From positions 1,175,501 through 1,239,500 of the forward strand of contig CP022705.1 in NCBI GenBank assembly GCA_003491285.1: a stretch of DNA of 64,000 nucleotides, given 5' to 3'. The translations under genes and the position numbers were made by a program. The notes below the pieces were generated by a model. The model had not been told where the DNA came from. It worked only from the letters and a program-made list of their open reading frames with translations, and did not search any database. The stretch is from Methanobacterium sp. BRmetb2 (GTDB lineage: Archaea; Methanobacteriota; Methanobacteria; Methanobacteriales; Methanobacteriaceae). Shown one piece after another: positions 1-6,216 of this stretch (positions within the stretch are counted from its first letter, which is position 1; every line of letters begins with the position of its first letter).

Positions 1-225
1 GGTAAAAAACTGGTTATGATGAATGTGGATGAAAAACATCTAAAAGCCATAAAAAAGGCTATGCCCGGACTCACCGGCCCAACTGTGTCACAAGTTTTAT
101 CCAATAATGGTGTGGTGGCAGTCCACGCTGTGGTGGATGAAAAAAAAGTTTTTAAACTAGTAAATAAGCTTAAAATGATAGGTGCCAGGGATATCCTGGT
201 GGTTCCAATTGAAAGAATAATATAA
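1..225 (+). CDS. hisG: ATP phosphoribosyltransferase, C-terminal part (cut by window start)
   Basis: This is the C-terminal end of HisG, which joins ATP and PRPP in the first step of histidine synthesis. The reading frame is open from base 1, so the catalytic part lies outside the window. The visible 74 residues match the regulatory HisG_C domain of the long-form enzyme: a run like PGLTGPTVS, then NGVVAVHAVVDEK, and a closing IGARDILVVPIERII. In the family this ACT-like domain binds the feedback inhibitor histidine. An 11-bp hairpin follows the stop. hisH lies 24 kb away, so the histidine genes are not in one operon here. The assignment rests on recognising the C-terminal domain. Confidence 0.88.
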   Translation, partial: GKKLVMMNVDEKHLKAIKKAMPGLTGPTVSQVLSNNGVVAVHAVVDEKKVFKLVNKLKMIGARDILVVPIERII

Positions 226-236
226 GCTCCTGTTTT

Positions 237-265
237 ATATTAATCCCATTTTATTGGGTTAATAT
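237..265 (+). terminator. Hairpin after hisG (possible terminator or processing site)
   Basis: ATATTAA plus CCCA pairs with TGGG plus TTAATAT around a TTTTAT loop, giving 11 base pairs with one bulged T at 244. It starts 11 bases after the hisG stop codon. No long T run follows, so termination is inferred only from position. Confidence 0.4.
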
Positions 266-322
266 TAATAAATTTGCATAGAAACATTTTTTAGGATTTT
301 TTAAAAATTATACGTGATCGGC

Positions 323-601
323 ATGAGAAAACTACTTTGGTGGTTAATTGCAGGCTCAACCGGAGGGCCTAACCGTGCTAAAATTATAATGACACTGCAT
401 AAAAGACCATCAAATGCTAATCAACTTTCAGAAAATCTAAAATTAAATTATAAAACCGTAAGGCATCACTTAAAGATTTTAGAAGAAAACGATGTTATCA
501 CCACTACAGGTAAGAAGAAATATGGTGAAATATATTTTCTTTCAGAAAAGATGGAAGAAAACTATGATACTTTTAAGGATATCTGGAATGAATTGGAATA
601 A
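323..601 (+). CDS. ArsR-like winged-helix transcriptional regulator
   Basis: A 92-residue DNA-binding protein. After a short N-terminus comes a winged helix-turn-helix: NRAKIIMTLHKRP (helix 1), NANQLSENLKLNYKTVRHHL (helices 2 and 3) and a wing ending EIYFLS. The TVRHHLKILEENDVI pattern is typical of archaeal ArsR-type regulators. No metal-binding cysteine pair is visible, so the signal it senses is unknown. The ATG at 323 is preferred because GTGAT lies 4 bases upstream; an in-frame GTG at 314 overlaps that site. It sits just before a duplicated MacB-like ABC cassette in the same direction, and control of that cassette is the obvious inference. Confidence 0.75.
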   Translation: MRKLLWWLIAGSTGGPNRAKIIMTLHKRPSNANQLSENLKLNYKTVRHHLKILEENDVITTTGKKKYGEIYFLSEKMEENYDTFKDIWNELE

Positions 602-631
602 ATAGAGCACTAAATTAAAAGGGGTTTGAAG

Positions 632-961
632 ATGCAAATAGGAAATTTTGAAACAATCAAATTATTAATCTATATAACCGCCATAGTGGGAATAGCTAAT
701 GTTAGCTTATTGTTATTATTATTAAAATCCTATTGGAGAACATATAAAGAATTGAAATCTGAATTTACCATAGGACTTTTATATTTTTCAACATTTTTAC
801 TTCTTCAGAATATCATAACCACTGTTTTTATCACTTTACAATTAATATTAATTCCTTTTTCATCTGTATTAGAGATTCGTGGGCCTCATTTACCTTTATT
901 TTTAATCAACTTAGTCCAGTTAGTTGCCTTATCTATACTCTTTAAGATCACCAGAAAATAA
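632..961 (+). CDS. Small membrane protein, copy 1 of ABC cassette
   Basis: A 109-residue protein with about three hydrophobic segments (residues about 8-30, 46-72 and 83-105) and a basic end, ITRK. I do not recognise a named family. A paralogue lies at 2958-3290 and shares the core SYWRTYKELKS / SYWKTYKKLKS, then FTIGLLYFS and LPLFLIN. Each copy stands directly before a MacB-like permease gene, so an accessory or membrane-sensing role for that transporter is plausible but unproven. The ATG at 632 follows AAGGGG at a normal distance; a TTG at 626 is less likely. Confidence 0.6.
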   Translation: MQIGNFETIKLLIYITAIVGIANVSLLLLLLKSYWRTYKELKSEFTIGLLYFSTFLLLQNIITTVFITLQLILIPFSSVLEIRGPHLPLFLINLVQLVALSILFKITRK

Positions 962-974
962 ACTGACCAATAAG

Positions 975-996
975 ATTTGTGCATAATTTGTGCATA
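975..996. repeat. Tandem 11-bp direct repeat upstream of permease 1
   Basis: ATTTGTGCATA occurs twice with no gap (975-985 and 986-996), so the copies are about one helical turn apart. This is a common layout for a DNA-binding site. It is not repeated before the second permease at 3361. Confidence 0.5.
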
Positions 997-1029
997 ATTA
1001 ATGTTTTATTCTTGCTTAAATTCGGCATA

Positions 1030-1044
1030 GGACTATATTAGTCC
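1030..1044. promoter_or_regulatory. Palindrome just upstream of permease 1
   Basis: GGACTA TAT TAGTCC is a perfect 6-bp inverted repeat with a 3-base spacer. It ends 18 bases before the permease ATG. It could be an operator, for example for the upstream winged-helix regulator, or an mRNA hairpin at the leader. Confidence 0.4.
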
Positions 1045-1062
1045 CTTAGTATAGATAGGTTC

Positions 1063-2214
1063 ATGTCTTATTTATCACTAATTCTGAAAAATCCCTTCAG
1101 AAATAAAACAAGAAGTTCCCTTGCAATTATCGGGATTGCAATTGGAATAGCGACCATCGTAGGGTTGGGTCTCCTAACTGGTGGTCTAAAAGCCTCCACA
1201 GAATCTAAACTCAAAGCAGGGGCAGCTGAAATTACAGTTGTTCAGGCCAACAGTGGAATGGGTATTGTTGGTAGCACTGGTACTATTGATGAGAGTAGGG
1301 TGGCGGATATTCAAGAATTAAGCGGCGTTAAAGATGTTGCCGGAGTTTTAACCACAACTTATATGGATTCAAATTCAAGCGGCGGCAGTTTTAGGTCTGG
1401 ACAGATATTTATCACAGGAATCAATAGTAACAAATTAAATCTTGCCAATATTGAGAGTGTTAACGGAACTATTTTCTCTAACGGAAACACAAATGAGATA
1501 ATAATGGGTAAAACTGCTTCTGAAAACCTTAATAAAACAGTGGGAGATACCATCAACCTTTTTGGTACTGAATTCAAAATTACGGGAACATTTGAAAGTG
1601 GAAATATCATGACGGATAGTGGCATTTTCATGTCATTAGATACACTACAGAGTTTAACCAACAAAACAGGCACAGTCAGTACTATATATGTTAAGATAGC
1701 AGACAATGCCAACGTCACAACTGTGAGTAAAGCAATTGACAATGCTTATCCTAATGAACTCTCAGCTTCTTCAGCAGCAGCACAAGCAAACAGAATGAAT
1801 GAAGCATTAAGTACCATAGATACTGCAACATGGGCAATTTCTCTTTTAGCAATCTTTATCGGTGCAGTTGGAGTTATAAATACCATGATAATGTCAGTTT
1901 ACGAGAGAACTAGAGAGATAGGGGTTCTAAAAGCTGTGGGTTGGAAAGAACACAGAATACTAGGAATGATACTGGGAGAATCAATAGTTTTAACATTAAT
2001 AGCAGCTGTTGTTGGTTCAATATTAGGAATAGTAGCTGTAACAGTCGGGTTAATGCTTATTTCAAATGTCGGATCAGTGATTACTCCTGTATATTCAGTG
2101 GACTTATTTTTAAGAGCTTTTGCTGTAGCACTATTTGTGGGAATAATAGGTGGAATATACCCAGCATATCGGGCATCAAGGTTACCACCGACTGAGGCGT
2201 TGCGTTATGAATAA
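1063..2214 (+). CDS. MacB/FtsX-type ABC transporter permease, copy 1
   Basis: A 383-residue permease of the MacB/LolE (FtsX-like) type. The layout is standard: a cytoplasmic start (ILKNPFRNKTR), TM1 at about residues 20-42, a large extracytoplasmic MacB_PCD-like domain (about 45-245), then three C-terminal TM helices (about 255-280, 303-335 and 348-370). The motif YERTREIGVLKAVGWK, the coupling helix that contacts the ATPase, is present. Family members work by mechanotransmission in export of peptides, lipids or lipoproteins; the substrate here is unknown. Its last 8 bases overlap the ATPase gene. The permease at 3361 is a tandem paralogue. Confidence 0.85.
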   Translation: MSYLSLILKNPFRNKTRSSLAIIGIAIGIATIVGLGLLTGGLKASTESKLKAGAAEITVVQANSGMGIVGSTGTIDESRVADIQELSGVKDVAGVLTTTYMDSNSSGGSFRSGQIFITGINSNKLNLANIESVNGTIFSNGNTNEIIMGKTASENLNKTVGDTINLFGTEFKITGTFESGNIMTDSGIFMSLDTLQSLTNKTGTVSTIYVKIADNANVTTVSKAIDNAYPNELSASSAAAQANRMNEALSTIDTATWAISLLAIFIGAVGVINTMIMSVYERTREIGVLKAVGWKEHRILGMILGESIVLTLIAAVVGSILGIVAVTVGLMLISNVGSVITPVYSVDLFLRAFAVALFVGIIGGIYPAYRASRLPPTEALRYE

Positions 2215-2881
2215 TGAAAATATTATTGAGATTAAAAATCTTAAAAAAAGTTACGACCATGGGAAAATAAAGGCATTAAACGGAATAGACCTAAATGTTC
2301 AAAAAGGAGAGTTTGTATCCATAATGGGACAGTCTGGTTCTGGAAAATCAACTTTACTCAACATGATAGGGGCCTTAGACCAGGCGGATGAAGGATCAAT
2401 ACAAGTAGCAGATAAGGATCTTATGAAAACCAAAAACTTGAATGAATTTCGATCAAAAGAAATTGGGTTTGTATTCCAGATGCACAATTTGATACCTAAT
2501 TTAACTGTCCTGGAGAATGTGCAAATACCTATGTTTGAAAGAAACTTATCATCAACTGAAATGGATAAAAGAGCCAAAAATCTTTTAAAATCAGTGGAAC
2601 TAGAAGATAGAATGAATCAAACACCCAACAAACTTTCTGGAGGGGAAAGACAGAGAGTGGCCATAGCCAGAGCCTTAGTAAACCATCCATCCATAATACT
2701 GGCCGACGAACCAACAGGATCCCTGGATTCCAAGACTGGTGATGTAATCCTAAATTTAATAAAGGATATTCACCAGAAAGAGAATGTAACTTTGGTTATG
2801 GTAACCCACGAGGCTTACGTGGCAAATATGGCGGACCGAACAATAACTGTGCTTGATGGGAAAGTTCAAGGAGATAATTAA
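2207..2881 (+). CDS. MacB-type ABC transporter ATPase, copy 1
   Basis: A 224-residue ATPase of the LolD/MacB group, partner of the permease it overlaps by 8 bases. Visible motifs: Walker A GQSGSGKST (residues 41-49), Q-loop VFQMHNLIPN, signature LSGGERQRVAIARAL, Walker B IILADEPTGSLDS and switch histidine in VTHEAY. Walker A has Gln where the sister copy and most relatives have Pro, which the consensus GxxGxGK[ST] allows. The ATG at 2207 is chosen because the protein then starts with MNNENIIEIKNLKKSY like copy 2; the longer open frame reads back into the permease. The first 147 bases are almost identical to copy 2. Confidence 0.87.
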   Translation: MNNENIIEIKNLKKSYDHGKIKALNGIDLNVQKGEFVSIMGQSGSGKSTLLNMIGALDQADEGSIQVADKDLMKTKNLNEFRSKEIGFVFQMHNLIPNLTVLENVQIPMFERNLSSTEMDKRAKNLLKSVELEDRMNQTPNKLSGGERQRVAIARALVNHPSIILADEPTGSLDSKTGDVILNLIKDIHQKENVTLVMVTHEAYVANMADRTITVLDGKVQGDN

Positions 2882-2903
2882 AAAAATTAACAATGCCAAG
2901 ATT

Positions 2904-2928
2904 AATTTTTTTTATCCATTTTTTTTGA
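2904..2928 (+). terminator. T-rich terminator between the two ABC cassettes
   Basis: Two runs of eight T (2906-2913 and 2919-2926) lie 25-45 bases after the ATPase stop. Oligo-T tracts on the coding strand terminate archaeal RNA polymerase, so the second cassette probably has its own promoter. Confidence 0.5.
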
Positions 2929-2957
2929 CTCTAAAAGAATTAATATTTTAGATTAAC

Positions 2958-3290
2958 ATGCCACTAATTGAAATTGCAGCAATGGGTTTGTTATTAATCA
3001 TTGTAACTGTAACTGTGGGAATAGCAAATATATGCTTGTTATTATTGCTTATAAGTTCCTACTGGAAGACTTATAAAAAATTAAAATCTGGATTTACCAT
3101 AGGACTTTTATATTTTTCATCATTTTTACTTCTTCAGAATATTATGGTAACTAGTTTTATGGCATTTCAATTGTTTTTACCTCCAATTTCTCCATTTGCA
3201 GAGGTTCACGGACCAAAATTGCCCTTATTTTTAATTAACATTGTACAGTTAATTGCCTTATTTATACTCTTTAAAATCACCAGGAAATGA
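2958..3290 (+). CDS. Small membrane protein, copy 2 of ABC cassette
   Basis: A 110-residue paralogue of the protein at 632-961, with the same three hydrophobic segments, the same basic loop (SYWKTYKKLKSGFTIGLLYFS) and the same ILFKITRK ending. The N-terminal about 20 residues and the loop after TM2 differ most. Its repeated position just before a MacB-like permease shows that the duplicated unit contains three genes. No clear ribosome binding site precedes the ATG at 2958, so translation may be leaderless or weak. No function is known to me. Confidence 0.6.
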   Translation: MPLIEIAAMGLLLIIVTVTVGIANICLLLLLISSYWKTYKKLKSGFTIGLLYFSSFLLLQNIMVTSFMAFQLFLPPISPFAEVHGPKLPLFLINIVQLIALFILFKITRK

Positions 3291-3360
3291 CCTAACAGTT
3301 TTACGGGTTTAATAGTAAGGAGCTATAATTATTAGTAATTAGTACAACATAAAAAAGGTC

Positions 3361-4482
3361 ATGTCATATTTTTCTTTAATACTGAAAAACCCATTCAGAA
3401 ATAGAACCAGAACTTCTCTGGCAATAGTAGGAATTGCCATTGGAATCGCCACTATTGTGGCATTAGGTCTAATTACTGGAGGTCTTAAAGCATCTACTGA
3501 AACTACTCTAAAAGCGGGAGGTGCTGAAATTACAGTTCTCCAAAACAATTCTGGACAGTTCATGAATGGGCGCATTGATGAAAATCGCGTCGATGAAATT
3601 AAGGAGATATCTGGAGTTAAGGATACTGCAGGAATTTTAAGAGCCCAGGTTGAAGTACCTGGCGCAGATTTCCCTTTATCTCTAACTGGTATTAAAGTAG
3701 AAAAGTTGATCTTGGCCAACATTGACAGTGTCACTGGAACAAAATTTTCTAATGGAAGTCAGGACGAGGTTATAATTGGCAAAACTGCATCTGAAACCCT
3801 TAATAAAGGTGTTGGGGATACTATAGTTCTTTTTGGTAAGAACTTCAAAATAACTGGTATTTTTGAAACAGGAAGTTTTATCCAGGATGCAGGGGCCTAC
3901 ATGTCTTTAGATACTCTTCAAAATCTTACCTCAAGGGAGGGAGAAGTTAGTATGATATACGTTAAGATCACCGACAATGCTAACATTACTCAGGTAAGTA
4001 AAAGAATTGAAGATGCTTATCCAAATGAATTAACCACCACCACGGCCATGGCCCAGGCCAGCAGAATAAACACAGGATTAAGTGCAATAGACACTGCTAC
4101 ATGGGCTATTTCACTCCTTGCAATTATAATAGGGGGAATAGGCGTTATAAATACCATGATAATGTCAGTTTACGAGAGAACCCGGGAAATCGGAGTTTTA
4201 AAAGCAGTAGGATGGAAGGGCCGCAGAATACTGGGAATGATCTTGGGTGAAGCAATTGTATTAACATTAATTGCTGGAGTGGTAGGTACAGTAATGGGTA
4301 TAATTGCAGTTGAGGTTTTATTGTCCATTTCACCAACTACCAGTTTCATTGAACCGGTTTTTTCTATGGATATATTTATTAGGGCGTTTGGTATTGCTTT
4401 TCTTGTAGGTGTTATAGGAGGTTTATATCCTGCTTATCGAGCTTCAAAACTTGCTCCAACCGAGGCGCTGCGTTATGAATGA
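3361..4482 (+). CDS. MacB/FtsX-type ABC transporter permease, copy 2
   Basis: A 373-residue paralogue of the permease at 1063, with the same architecture: an N-terminal TM, an extracytoplasmic domain of about 200 residues and three C-terminal TM helices. YERTREIGVLKAVGWKG is conserved. The extracytoplasmic domain is about 10 residues shorter: the serine- and glycine-rich insert near residues 60-70 and 105-115 of copy 1 is missing. The two transporters may therefore see different partners. The last 8 bases overlap the second ATPase gene, exactly as in copy 1. The substrate is unknown. Confidence 0.85.
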   Translation: MSYFSLILKNPFRNRTRTSLAIVGIAIGIATIVALGLITGGLKASTETTLKAGGAEITVLQNNSGQFMNGRIDENRVDEIKEISGVKDTAGILRAQVEVPGADFPLSLTGIKVEKLILANIDSVTGTKFSNGSQDEVIIGKTASETLNKGVGDTIVLFGKNFKITGIFETGSFIQDAGAYMSLDTLQNLTSREGEVSMIYVKITDNANITQVSKRIEDAYPNELTTTTAMAQASRINTGLSAIDTATWAISLLAIIIGGIGVINTMIMSVYERTREIGVLKAVGWKGRRILGMILGEAIVLTLIAGVVGTVMGIIAVEVLLSISPTTSFIEPVFSMDIFIRAFGIAFLVGVIGGLYPAYRASKLAPTEALRYE

Positions 4483-5143
4483 AGAAAATATTATTGAGAT
4501 TAAAAATCTTAAAAAAAGTTACGACCATGGAAAAATAAAGGCATTAAACGGAATAGACCTAAATGTTCAAAAAGGAGAGTTTGTATCCATAATGGGACCT
4601 TCTGGTTCTGGAAAATCAACTCTACTTAATATGATAGGGGCTCTGGATAAGGCTGATGAAGGATATATTAATGTTGCAGGCATAGATTTAATTGAAACTA
4701 ATGATTTAAGTGAATTTAGATCAAAAGAGATAGGCTTTGTATTTCAACTTCATAATCTAATACCTAACCTGACTGTTCTAGAGAATGTTCAGATTCCAAT
4801 GTATGAAGGAAGTTATACCAGTAAAAAAATGGATAAAAGGGCTAAAGAACTTTTAAAATTAGTTGGCCTCGAAGATAAAATAGATCAAATGCCTACCAAA
4901 CTTTCCGGTGGTGAAAGACAGAGAGTAGCAATTGCAAGAGCGTTAGTGAATCATCCTTCTATAATATTAGCCGATGAACCAACGGGTTCATTGGATTCAA
5001 AAACAGGAGATGTTATTTTGGGTATTCTAAAGGATCTCCACAAAAAAGAGAATGTCACTCTGGTAATGGTTACTCATGAGCCCTACGTGGCTGAAATGGC
5101 CGATCGAAAGATTAAAGTTCTTGACGGCACAGTGGCGGAATAG
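4475..5143 (+). CDS. MacB-type ABC transporter ATPase, copy 2
   Basis: A 222-residue ATPase paired with the permease at 3361. Walker A is GPSGSGKST (41-49), Q-loop VFQLHNLIPN, signature LSGGERQRVAIARAL, Walker B IILADEPTG and switch histidine VTHEPY. The start at 4475 mirrors copy 1. Over its first 49 codons I count only 5 base differences from copy 1. Beyond codon 49 synonymous differences become frequent, so this 5' stretch looks homogenised by recombination. The gene ends the duplicated region; the next gene follows after 170 bases without relation. Confidence 0.87.
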   Translation: MNEENIIEIKNLKKSYDHGKIKALNGIDLNVQKGEFVSIMGPSGSGKSTLLNMIGALDKADEGYINVAGIDLIETNDLSEFRSKEIGFVFQLHNLIPNLTVLENVQIPMYEGSYTSKKMDKRAKELLKLVGLEDKIDQMPTKLSGGERQRVAIARALVNHPSIILADEPTGSLDSKTGDVILGILKDLHKKENVTLVMVTHEPYVAEMADRKIKVLDGTVAE

Positions 5144-5313
5144 TTAAATTGGAGATAACTTAACTAATAAACTTGATAATTGGATCATGATTTAATAAGC
5201 TTCAAATCTTTATTTTTACTTATTGTTTATTAAATGAATTTTATTAAATTAATTTTACATTATCCAAAGTATTATAATTCTAAAACTATTAAACAATCTT
5301 TTATGGTGATTTA

Positions 5314-6084
5314 ATGAAATTAATAAGATTCGTTAAGGATGGAAAAGAGAAAATCGGAATATTAGAATGTACAACAATAAATGAGATTTCCATTCCAATG
5401 ATCCAAGCTTTAAACTCAGAAGACCTTTCAAACTTTCAAAAAAAATCTTATAAATTGACTCAAGTCCAAATAAAACCTCCAGTAATCCCTTCTAAGATAA
5501 TCTGCATTGGCTTAAATTATAAAGACCATGCTGAAGAATTAAACATGGAAATTCCTGAAGAACCAATTATTTTCATGAAACCACCCACATCGGTCATAGC
5601 ACATTATGAAAAGATTATTTATCCCGAAAAAGTTACCCAACTTGATTATGAAGCTGAAATGGCTGTTGTTATATCCAATAAAGCACATCATGTTAAAGAT
5701 GATGATGCTAACAATTATATTGGAGGATTCACAGTTTTGAATGATGTAACTGCCCGAGATCTTCAACGTAAAGATATTCAGTGGACTCGTGCAAAAAGTT
5801 TTAACACCTTCTGTCCTTTAGGTCCGTGCATCGAGACGGAAATGGATCATTCTAATCAAAAAATTTCCCTAAAACTAAACCACCAACTTAAACAGAATTC
5901 CAATACTAAAAACATGATTTTCTCTGTGGAAAGACTAATTGAATTCATATCCCACATAATGACCTTAATGCCCGGTGATATAATAGCAACCGGCACACCT
6001 CCAGGGGTGGGTCCCATGAATAGGGATGATGTTGTCCAGGCCGAGGTAGAGGATATTGGAATACTGAAAAATAGGGTTATATGA
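5314..6084 (+). CDS. Fumarylacetoacetate hydrolase family protein
   Basis: A 256-residue protein of the FAH superfamily, whose members hydrolyse or decarboxylate acyl-pyruvate type compounds using a bound metal. The core is clear: IICIGLNYKDHAEEL, the metal-ligand stretch DYEAEMAVVI with its two acidic residues, NDVTARDLQ supplying the third, and MPGDIIATGTPPGVGPM near the end. An N-terminal domain of about 50 residues precedes it, as in many archaeal members. GGTGAT lies just before the ATG. The precise substrate in methanogens is not settled; acylpyruvase or oxaloacetate-decarboxylase type activity is likely by family. Confidence 0.85.
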   Translation: MKLIRFVKDGKEKIGILECTTINEISIPMIQALNSEDLSNFQKKSYKLTQVQIKPPVIPSKIICIGLNYKDHAEELNMEIPEEPIIFMKPPTSVIAHYEKIIYPEKVTQLDYEAEMAVVISNKAHHVKDDDANNYIGGFTVLNDVTARDLQRKDIQWTRAKSFNTFCPLGPCIETEMDHSNQKISLKLNHQLKQNSNTKNMIFSVERLIEFISHIMTLMPGDIIATGTPPGVGPMNRDDVVQAEVEDIGILKNRVI

Positions 6085-6136
6085 ATTAAACCCGAGATGT
6101 AATTTCAAAAAAAAGAATTTTAAAATAACTATTCTA

Positions 6137-6143
6137 TTTTTTT
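6137..6143 (+). terminator. T-run after the FAH-family gene
   Basis: Seven T on the plus strand 53 bases after the stop, in the convergent gap with leuS. It is a simple archaeal oligo-T terminator candidate. Confidence 0.35.
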
Positions 6144-6192
6144 GAATGAGCATAGGGCGTGGGGTACTGGTTTTAATCACTTAAATTTAAAT

Positions 6193-6205
6193 AAAAAAAT
6201 AAAAA
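6193..6205 (-). terminator. T-run after leuS
   Basis: On the minus strand T5-A-T7 occurs 12-24 bases after the leuS stop, on the other side of the same convergent gap. It is a candidate archaeal terminator. Confidence 0.4.
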
Positions 6206-6216
6206 CTAATTAGTGA

